From Tenacibaculum agarivorans (GTDB lineage: Bacteria > Bacteroidota > Bacteroidia > Flavobacteriales > Flavobacteriaceae), in contig NZ_MSMP01000006.1 in assembly GCF_001936575.1 (NCBI RefSeq), forward strand, positions 124,001-188,000: a stretch of DNA of 64,000 nt, in the 5' to 3' direction. Shown one piece after another: positions 55,016-63,083 of the stretch (its first letter is position 1; each line of letters begins with the position of its first letter). A program made the translations under genes and the position numbers. The notes beneath the pieces were generated by a model. The model was not told where the DNA came from. It saw only the letters and a program-made list of their open reading frames with translations, and did no database searches.

Positions 55016-55073
55016 CAGAACGAATTTCAGAACGTCATTTCAAGTATATAGAAACCATAAAATTCACATTAGC
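55016..55073 (+). promoter_or_regulatory. Direct-repeat promoter D (metzincin-LRR operon)
   Basis: CAGAACG (55016-55022) is repeated at 55028-55034, 12 bp apart as in promoters B and C. ACATTAGC (55066-55073) follows after 31 bp and resembles the ACTTTAGCATC flank of promoter B. The repeat word differs from the C-boxes. Confidence 0.4.
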
Positions 55074-55097
55074 ATCTGTACTAAATAAACCCTAATT

Positions 55098-58000
55098 ATG
55101 ACAAGAAAATTACTTAAACTTTTTCTGTTTTCAATTTTATGTTCAGCAACATCTTTTGGTCAATCTTGTGGAGTGTTGATGAAACCTTTGTCTATTCAGG
55201 AAAGAGTAGATAATGCTACTAAAGTTATTGAAGGAGAAATCATATCCAGCAAATCGTATTGGGATTTACAACGCCATGACATTTATACCGTACACGAGGT
55301 AAAGGTCTATAAAAAAATCAAAGGAGATGCTTCCAAAATTACTCGAATTGTTACAACAGGTGGACAGGTAGATGATGAGATTGAAGTTAGTTCCAGTGCA
55401 GCTAAGCTCGATGTTGGAACAACAGGGGTTTTCTTCTTAAAATCGTTCAACAAAACCATCACGGGATTTAGTTCGTTATATAGTTTGGTAGGAGCGGCAC
55501 AAGGAGCTGTTTGTTATGATAAGTTGAATACAGATGAAGCTGCTGATGTATTCAACAAATACCAATCAATTCAAAAGGAATTACTTCCTGCAATAGAAAA
55601 AGGAGCGGCAACAAAATTTCAAACCATACAGCTTCGTCCAATATCTATGAATAGAATTGCAGTAAACAGCACTACTCCTTCTATTAGTAGTTTTTCACCA
55701 GAAACCGTAAGTGCGGGTACAAAAACGAAATTAACTATTACCGGAAGTAACTTTGGAACTACTAAGGGAACGGTTAGTTTCCCTAATTCAAATACAGGTG
55801 GAGCTAGTTATGTTGCCGCCAACAGTAATTCGGAAATCATTAGTTGGTCGGATACTCAAATAGAAGTTGAAGTACCCACTTTAGCAGGAACAGGTAGGGT
55901 TCGAGTGACTCCTGTTGGTAATCAACCAGTGAACAGTAGTAGCGATCTTACAATTACCTTTAATCATGCCGGAATAGTCACAGATAGTGCTGCGCTCCCT
56001 TCAATTCTGCAAGATGATGATGGCAATGGAGGGTATACATTTCAATATCATACCGATTTTAACACAAGTCCTGCAAAAGCTTATTTAGAACAAGCTTTTG
56101 AAATCTGGAATTGTGAATCAGATATTAATTTTAAGTTCGGAGATACAACTACAGTAGATGTTACAGCAGATGATGGTATTAATATTATACGTTTTGATAA
56201 CGGTAATGAATTAGGACTAGGGGTACTGGGTAATGTTAAAACACGCTTTTTAGGTTCATGTGCTAATACCAATAGGTTAATTGTAAGGGAATTAGATATT
56301 ACTTTTGACGATAGTGTTAATTGGTATTATGGTGATGGTAATCCAGGGTCTAATCAACATGATTTTAAAAGTGTCGCCTTACACGAATTAGGTCATGCAC
56401 ATCAATTAGGGCACATTATCAACCCAGGTGCCGTAATGCATTACACCATATCTCGTGGTCAAAACACATATGGTTTAAGTCAAGGAGATATTGATGGAGC
56501 TGCTCATACTATGGGTCTTTTCCGTCAAACTGTGGGGTGTGGTGTTGCTCCTATGACAGAAAAATATATTTGCTGTGATGATATAGTGATATTAACAGAA
56601 ACTTTTCCAAGAAATGGTAATGCTGCGGAGAATGGGAATACGTCTTTTGAAATTACAGCTCAAGATTATGAAACCATACAATGGCAAGTGAGTACCGATA
56701 ATGGTAGTACTTGGATAGATCTTACTAATAATACAAATTATTCAGGTATTACTGGACTATCCCTTAACATAAATAATATACCAGCAAGTTTTGATGGAAA
56801 TAAGTACCGTGCAGTTTTAAATAACCTATGCGATACTCCTATTACGTCTTCAGAGGTAACCTTAAATGTAATACAATATACAGATATCTTAGACGATAAT
56901 TTTGAAGCACAACTGGGAGCCTTGGGTTACGATGATATTCCAGGAGATAATAAAGTACCTACCAATAATATCAATACCATTACAAGCCTTAACGTAGATA
57001 GCTCAGGCATTGGTAATATGGCAGGAATTGAAGCCTTTACGGCTTTAGAAGAGTTATATGCATTTGGAAACCCATTCACAGCAATAAATCTTCAAAATAA
57101 TTTAGCGTTAAAAATTCTGGATTTAGCAGAGACAAGTTTAGAAAGCATAGATATTTCTGCTAATACAGCCTTGGTTCAGTTGATTCTAGAAGATATAACT
57201 ACCTTAAATCCAGCTACTGTAGATATATCTAATAACAACTTATTAGAAGAAGTAGATTTAGCCCGTATGAATATTAGTAACGTCATTATTGGTAATAATG
57301 ACAACTTAAAAAGATTGTATTTAAACGGTAATCTATTAACTTCTTTAGACGTTTCTGACTTAAATGCACTCGAAACATTACGACTTCATAGTAATAACCT
57401 CAGTAGTTTAAATGTAAAGAACGGTAATAATAATAATGTCTTAACCGTTTTTAGTGCACAAAACAATCCTAACCTCAACTGTATTTTGGTAGATAACGAG
57501 GTATACAGTACCAATATATGGACACAAATTGATGCACAAACGGTTTTTAGTGATACGTCTTGTGGTTATACAGCAATTCCCGATACTGCTTTTGAAGCCG
57601 CTTTAGGCACTTTGGGCTATGATGATATGCCTAATGATGGCCAAGTACCTACCTGGTTGATTGATGGTGTGACGACTTTAGATGTAGAGAGTAGCGGTAT
57701 ATCAGACCTTAAAGGTATTGAAGGTTTTGCAGCCTTAGTCAATCTCAACTGTTCTGGAAATACCATTGAAGAACTCAATATGCAAGGCAACCTTTTGTTA
57801 GAAGAGTTGAATTGTAATAACAATGTAATAACAGACTTAAATGTACAGAGTAATCAAGCCCTACGAATTTTATCTTGTGAGAACAACAGCTTCTCCAGCC
57901 TCAACGTACTAAACAACGAGAATCTGGAAGTATTGGATATTGAGAGCAATAATGGCAGTATACAATCTGTTGATGTATCGGGTAATCCTCTGCTACGAAG

Positions 58001-61000
58001 TCTTGTTGTAAAGTTTATCCCTGGATTCAATCAGTTAGATGTTTCTAACAATCCAGATTTGGAAATATTACTTTGCAACAACACTAGTATCCCATCGTTA
58101 GACCTCTCAAACAACAACAAACTAACCAATGTTCAGGCACATAACAATAATAGTTTAACGAGTATTGATGTAACAGGAGCTGTAGACTTGGAGCAACTCT
58201 TAGTTCGAAACACACAAGTTAGTAGTTTAAACGTCTCAGATTGTGCAGCACTTACAGAAATTGATGCGAGGGATATACGAATCACAGCTTTGAATTTAGG
58301 TGCTAATGGCTTACTTGAAACCGTAAATGTATCTCATAATGACGATTTAACCTCGCTTCATGTGCGTAATGGAAACAATGAAGCCATTACCAGTTTTAAT
58401 GCCACTAATGTTCCTAATTTAAGTTGTATTGGTGTGGATGATGTAGCCTATAGTACTGCCAATTGGACGAACATTGATACTGGGATAACTTTTGATGATT
58501 TTTGCGAATACACAGCCATCCCTGATATCAATTTTGAAGCGCAATTAGGAGGTTTAGGTCTTGATGATATCCCAAATGACGGTCAAGTGCCTACGGTGCT
58601 TATTGCTAATAGAGAAACTTTATTTCTTATTAATAAAAATATCAATGACCTTACAGGGATTGAAGATTTTACAGCATTAGAAACGCTTAGAGCAGAGCGT
58701 AATAATCTACAGGTCTTAGATGTAAGCCATAATCATTCATTAAAAACGCTTAATGTTTCCAGGAATGATTTAGAAACCTTAGTATTGGGAGACATTGCAT
58801 TAGAGATCTTACTTGCATTTGAGAACCAACTCACCGAATTAGATTTTACACAAAACACGGCACTTCGCACTGTCAGCGTGAGGGATAACCAGTTAACCAA
58901 TTTCAATATCAAAAATGGAAACAATACGAACATTACAGCCTTTTTTGCTACAGGAAATGCTAATTTAACTTGTATTACTGTAGATGATGCAGCGTACAGT
59001 ACCACTAACTGGACCAATATAGACGCGCAAACCAGTTTTAGAGAGGGGCCTTGTTATACCCAAATTCCAGATGCTGCATTTGAAGCTCGATTAAACAGTT
59101 TAGACTACGATGACATTGCAGGAGATGGGCAAGTACCTACCGCTCTGATAGAAGTAGTAACAAATCTGGATTTAGAAGGTGCAAGCATTAGTAATTTATC
59201 TGGTCTTGAAGATTTTACGGCATTAACGAGTTTGAATGTTTCTAATAGTGATTTTGCGTTGACAACACTTGACGTATCTCATAATACGAACTTAGTAACA
59301 CTTATTGCAGATGAAAGCAATTTCGATACGCTGATTTTAGGAACGAATACCAACTATGAAACCATTTTAATTAATGGTAATCAGCTTGAAGAATTTGAAT
59401 TTCTAAACCTTACCAACCTAAAAACTTTTAATATAGGAGGAAATCCAATAACCGAGTTAGATGTTAGTACGTTTTCTGCATTAGAAACTTTTATTTGTAA
59501 TCATACTGACCTTTTCAGCTTAAATATTAAGAATAACAATAATGAAGCAATTATAGATTTTCAAGCAACAAATAATTCCAATCTTACTTGTATACGTGTG
59601 GATGATGTGGCGTATAGTACAGTTTATTGGGACGATATAGATGCACAAACGGAGTTTACAGAAGGAAATTATTGTCGTTATACTCAAATTCCAGATACTG
59701 CTTTCGAAAGCACTTTAGAAAACTTGGGGTATGATGATATTTCGGGTGATGGGCAAGTACCTACAGTTTTGATTGAAACTGTAACTACCCTCAACTTAGA
59801 TAATAGAAATATTTCAAATCTATCAGGAATTAATGATTTTACAGCCCTACAGGTATTCAGAGCAAGGTCTAATCCATTTACCGATATAGATATTTCAGAC
59901 AATGAAAACCTTACCGATATTGATTTATTCGAAGTAAATATAGACTCACTTAATGTAGATAACTTAATGCATCTTAAGAGCTTAGCGTTAAGTAATAATT
60001 CAATGAGGACTATTAATTTATCTGAAAATACCCTCTTAGAAACCCTATTAATCCAAAGTTGTACACAATTTGAAGCTATCAATCTTTCACAAAACACAGA
60101 ATTAAAAAGTTTGAGTATTTGGGGTAATGCTCTTGAAAGAATTGATTTACAGGGTAATACTAAATTAACATCGGTAGTGGTTGCTCAAAACCAAATCACA
60201 TCAATTGATTTTAGTACAAATACGCTACTCGAAGAAGTGTATGTTCAGGAAAACCCCATACAGTTATTAAATGTTGGTATGTTACCCAACCTGATAGCTT
60301 TGAATGCCAAGGATTGTAATCTCATTAGCCTAAATATAAAAAATAATAATAATGAGAATATCGCCTCTTTTGATACTACAGGAAACCCAAACCTAACTTG
60401 TATTGCCGTAGATGATGCTGCGTACAGTACAGCTACTTGGGCCAATGTGGATGCACAAACCACTTTTACAGATAATTATTGCCGCTATACTGCCATACCA
60501 GATAGTAACTTTGAGTTAGAGTTAGAAACGTTGGGCTACGACGACATTTCGGGTGACGGACAGGTGCCTACGGCATTGATTGAAAACGTCACTATCTTAA
60601 ATCTTGTGGTATATCCTATTAGCAATTTAGCAGGAATAGAAGGCTTTGCAGCGCTGGAAAATCTACGACTCACTGAACAGACTATTGACACTGTAAATTT
60701 AACTGCAAACACACAGCTAAAAAGTATTTTTATTAGTGATTCTTCCATTGGTACCATAGATATTAGTAACAATCCGCTTATTGAAGAAATCAATGCGACC
60801 AATAACGGTATTAACGCTATTGTCTTGCCAGCAGACTTATCAAATCTAACAGAAGTAAGCTTGACCTTTAATAATTTAGAAAGTTTAGACTTATCAGCAG
60901 CCACAGCATTAGACGACCTTTTTGTAAACGATAACAACCTCAACTACTTAAATATTAAAAATGGTAATAATCAAAATATGGGTGGTTACAATACACAGAA

Positions 61001-63065
61001 TAACCCAAACCTAACCTGTGTTTTAGTAGATGATGCCGTCTACGCTACGACCAATTTCACTGCAGTAGATGCGCATACTAGTTTTAGAGAGATCAGTTGT
61101 TGTGATCCTATACCAACGACTATTAGTTGCCCAGCTGATATTACAGCAGAATGCCCACAAGCGGTTACGTTTGCAACTCCAACCTTTACTATCGAATGTG
61201 AAGTAGCAGAAGGCGCACCCGCTGCTATCGATGGTTTTACTATTTTGGGAACCTTTGGCAATAGCACCTACTTCATCTCAGATGCTACCGATACTGCAGA
61301 AAATCACTTTGATTTTGCCAATACCAACAATTATAAGATTGTAACCATTAGCTCGGCAGAAGAGAATAGTTATATACGAAACAAAGCAGACAGTCTTGGG
61401 ATTGGAAATCTTCTTATTGGATACAATGATCTAACCATTGAAGACACCTTTGAATGGCAAAGCGGCGAACCCTTTACCTATGATAATTGGAGATCAAATG
61501 AACCTAGTGATAGTGGTGATGGAGAAGATTATACCTGGCTGATAGGAGGTGGTCGCTGGAATGATACAAGCGCTACTTCCACTTCACATGTACTGCTTGA
61601 GTTTGTAGATTACGGTAATGGCCCAGTTCAGGTTAGTGGACTACCTTCAGGGTCATTTTTCCCAATCGGTGTAACCACAAATACTTTTATCATTGCAGAT
61701 ATTTATGGTACCGTAGCTAGCTGCTCTTTTGATATAACCATTACGGATACACAGGCGCCATCGATTGTGTGTTCAGATATTATCGTAGCTAATGATCCTG
61801 GAACGTGTGGAGCCAACATTACAATCCCGCCACCTTCAGTTACTGATACCTGCGGAAATAATATTATTGTCACTACCGGAATAGTTCCTTATAAATTCCG
61901 AGAAGGGGGACATATCGACACACCTTCAATCATCAAAGATGTAACAAATACACAAGAGCCTAGTATTTCTTTAGAAATCACATTTCAAGGTGATCATAGG
62001 TTTGGATATCAGAGATTTAAATTATCAGGACCCGATGGCTCATTAGTGTTAGGAAGTACTGGAAATTGTGAGTTAACCACAAGAACTATAGATATCGATC
62101 AAGCAAGATGGAACGGATGGATAAATACCTTTGGTACTGATCTTACCTTTACACTAGAAGGAGATGAAGACATTAGAGAAACTGCTTGCGGTTTACCTGC
62201 AAATAACTATTATGAAATTAAAGTGTTGAGTTCAGGAGATTTAGAACTAACTAATGACTATGATGGGCGCTTAGATATCTCTGGATTTTACCCAATAGGA
62301 ACTACCGTAGTTACCTGGACAGTGACAGATCAGGGAGGAAATATTGCTACTTGTACACAAAATATTACGGTGAATGACACCGATAATTCCTGTACTACAG
62401 AAATTGCATTAGCGGCAAAAGTCCTTTTACAAGGCGCAGCTATAAACCCAAACACAGGAGAAGAAAGTTTAATGCGTGATGATTTACGTGCAGCTAGTTT
62501 ATTACCAACCACAAGTCCGTATGCTGATGGATTAACCTGTGATGCTGCAGTCTTTGATGTTGCAGGAAGTAATGCAATAGTCGATTGGATTTTGGTAGAA
62601 CTCAGAGATGCTACAGATAGTTCGATAGTGAGTTATTCACGTTCGGCACTAATACAACGCGATGGTGATGTGGTGGATGTAGATGGTACGTCTGTACTTA
62701 ATTTTTCAACAGTAGAAAACACCTATTACATTACAGTAAAACACCGTAATCATCTAGGTATACGTTCAGCAAATACCATCACTTTTTCTACAGTTGAAAA
62801 TAATAGTATCGATTTCACCAATGACACCTCATTAATTGAAGGAGGCTCTAATGCAGTAATAGATTTAGGAAGCAGCAGGTATGCTATGTTTGCGGGAGAT
62901 GAAGATGCCAATAGCCAGATCCAAAATACCGATATCAATACAGTAATTACTGTATTAGGAGCATCTGGTTACAGTGATGCAGATATGGATATGAATGGCC
63001 AAATCCAAAATACGGATATCAATAATATAATGAATCCAAATGTTGGAAAAGGAGAACAATTTTAA
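55098..63065 (+). CDS. Giant secreted metzincin with IPT/TIG, Ig-like, six LRR blocks, HYR/C-type-lectin and dockerin-like domains
   Basis: A 2655-aa protein. Signal peptide (~22 aa); N-domain (about 25-165); IPT/TIG domain (about 192-290, SFSPETVSAGTKTKLTITGSNFG); matrixin-like protease (about 300-475) with HELGHAHQLGH (His429, His433, His439; Glu430) and Met-turn AVMHYT; Ig-like domain (about 495-592). Six LRR blocks start near residues 594, 822, 1137, 1319, 1527 and 1796. Two HYR domains (about 2003-2215 and 2217-2430) each hold an inserted domain, the first a C-type lectin-like fold (WQSGEPFTYDNW...EDY...WND). The shared C-terminal module (about 2435-2600) and dockerin-like loops end in GKGEQF. 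Predicted secreted adhesin-protease; targets unknown. Confidence 0.9.
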   Translation: MTRKLLKLFLFSILCSATSFGQSCGVLMKPLSIQERVDNATKVIEGEIISSKSYWDLQRHDIYTVHEVKVYKKIKGDASKITRIVTTGGQVDDEIEVSSSAAKLDVGTTGVFFLKSFNKTITGFSSLYSLVGAAQGAVCYDKLNTDEAADVFNKYQSIQKELLPAIEKGAATKFQTIQLRPISMNRIAVNSTTPSISSFSPETVSAGTKTKLTITGSNFGTTKGTVSFPNSNTGGASYVAANSNSEIISWSDTQIEVEVPTLAGTGRVRVTPVGNQPVNSSSDLTITFNHAGIVTDSAALPSILQDDDGNGGYTFQYHTDFNTSPAKAYLEQAFEIWNCESDINFKFGDTTTVDVTADDGINIIRFDNGNELGLGVLGNVKTRFLGSCANTNRLIVRELDITFDDSVNWYYGDGNPGSNQHDFKSVALHELGHAHQLGHIINPGAVMHYTISRGQNTYGLSQGDIDGAAHTMGLFRQTVGCGVAPMTEKYICCDDIVILTETFPRNGNAAENGNTSFEITAQDYETIQWQVSTDNGSTWIDLTNNTNYSGITGLSLNINNIPASFDGNKYRAVLNNLCDTPITSSEVTLNVIQYTDILDDNFEAQLGALGYDDIPGDNKVPTNNINTITSLNVDSSGIGNMAGIEAFTALEELYAFGNPFTAINLQNNLALKILDLAETSLESIDISANTALVQLILEDITTLNPATVDISNNNLLEEVDLARMNISNVIIGNNDNLKRLYLNGNLLTSLDVSDLNALETLRLHSNNLSSLNVKNGNNNNVLTVFSAQNNPNLNCILVDNEVYSTNIWTQIDAQTVFSDTSCGYTAIPDTAFEAALGTLGYDDMPNDGQVPTWLIDGVTTLDVESSGISDLKGIEGFAALVNLNCSGNTIEELNMQGNLLLEELNCNNNVITDLNVQSNQALRILSCENNSFSSLNVLNNENLEVLDIESNNGSIQSVDVSGNPLLRSLVVKFIPGFNQLDVSNNPDLEILLCNNTSIPSLDLSNNNKLTNVQAHNNNSLTSIDVTGAVDLEQLLVRNTQVSSLNVSDCAALTEIDARDIRITALNLGANGLLETVNVSHNDDLTSLHVRNGNNEAITSFNATNVPNLSCIGVDDVAYSTANWTNIDTGITFDDFCEYTAIPDINFEAQLGGLGLDDIPNDGQVPTVLIANRETLFLINKNINDLTGIEDFTALETLRAERNNLQVLDVSHNHSLKTLNVSRNDLETLVLGDIALEILLAFENQLTELDFTQNTALRTVSVRDNQLTNFNIKNGNNTNITAFFATGNANLTCITVDDAAYSTTNWTNIDAQTSFREGPCYTQIPDAAFEARLNSLDYDDIAGDGQVPTALIEVVTNLDLEGASISNLSGLEDFTALTSLNVSNSDFALTTLDVSHNTNLVTLIADESNFDTLILGTNTNYETILINGNQLEEFEFLNLTNLKTFNIGGNPITELDVSTFSALETFICNHTDLFSLNIKNNNNEAIIDFQATNNSNLTCIRVDDVAYSTVYWDDIDAQTEFTEGNYCRYTQIPDTAFESTLENLGYDDISGDGQVPTVLIETVTTLNLDNRNISNLSGINDFTALQVFRARSNPFTDIDISDNENLTDIDLFEVNIDSLNVDNLMHLKSLALSNNSMRTINLSENTLLETLLIQSCTQFEAINLSQNTELKSLSIWGNALERIDLQGNTKLTSVVVAQNQITSIDFSTNTLLEEVYVQENPIQLLNVGMLPNLIALNAKDCNLISLNIKNNNNENIASFDTTGNPNLTCIAVDDAAYSTATWANVDAQTTFTDNYCRYTAIPDSNFELELETLGYDDISGDGQVPTALIENVTILNLVVYPISNLAGIEGFAALENLRLTEQTIDTVNLTANTQLKSIFISDSSIGTIDISNNPLIEEINATNNGINAIVLPADLSNLTEVSLTFNNLESLDLSAATALDDLFVNDNNLNYLNIKNGNNQNMGGYNTQNNPNLTCVLVDDAVYATTNFTAVDAHTSFREISCCDPIPTTISCPADITAECPQAVTFATPTFTIECEVAEGAPAAIDGFTILGTFGNSTYFISDATDTAENHFDFANTNNYKIVTISSAEENSYIRNKADSLGIGNLLIGYNDLTIEDTFEWQSGEPFTYDNWRSNEPSDSGDGEDYTWLIGGGRWNDTSATSTSHVLLEFVDYGNGPVQVSGLPSGSFFPIGVTTNTFIIADIYGTVASCSFDITITDTQAPSIVCSDIIVANDPGTCGANITIPPPSVTDTCGNNIIVTTGIVPYKFREGGHIDTPSIIKDVTNTQEPSISLEITFQGDHRFGYQRFKLSGPDGSLVLGSTGNCELTTRTIDIDQARWNGWINTFGTDLTFTLEGDEDIRETACGLPANNYYEIKVLSSGDLELTNDYDGRLDISGFYPIGTTVVTWTVTDQGGNIATCTQNITVNDTDNSCTTEIALAAKVLLQGAAINPNTGEESLMRDDLRAASLLPTTSPYADGLTCDAAVFDVAGSNAIVDWILVELRDATDSSIVSYSRSALIQRDGDVVDVDGTSVLNFSTVENTYYITVKHRNHLGIRSANTITFSTVENNSIDFTNDTSLIEGGSNAVIDLGSSRYAMFAGDEDANSQIQNTDINTVITVLGASGYSDADMDMNGQIQNTDINNIMNPNVGKGEQF

Positions 63066-63083
63066 TCCCCAAAACAAAACACG

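Larger units (their letters stand above)
53303..55097. other. 1.8-kb gene-free region packed with palindromic repeats
   Basis: No convincing gene was found. It contains two copies of a ~265-340-bp repeat (53354-53693 and 53971-54232), a separate repeat (53769-53863) and several hairpins. The rightmost 800 bp is AT-rich with no obvious structure until the direct repeats just upstream of the metzincin gene. Confidence 0.6.

Noticed and set aside
53303..55097. Hidden or decayed genes in the 1.8-kb gap
   Set aside because: Stops are frequent in all frames, no recognisable protein fragments were seen, and the conserved parts are palindromes.
61234..61605. C-type lectin-like domain as a diversity-generating retroelement target
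   Set aside because: DGR variable proteins often carry this fold, but no reverse transcriptase, template repeat or accessory gene is visible in the window.
35145..63065. Antisense frames of 60-180 aa inside the LRR genes (e.g. 41333-41875, 43597-44097, 59684-60097 minus strand)
   Set aside because: They mirror the repetitive LRR codons (runs of Ser/Val/Leu/Lys), lack start signals and conserved motifs, and lie wholly inside clear coding sequence.
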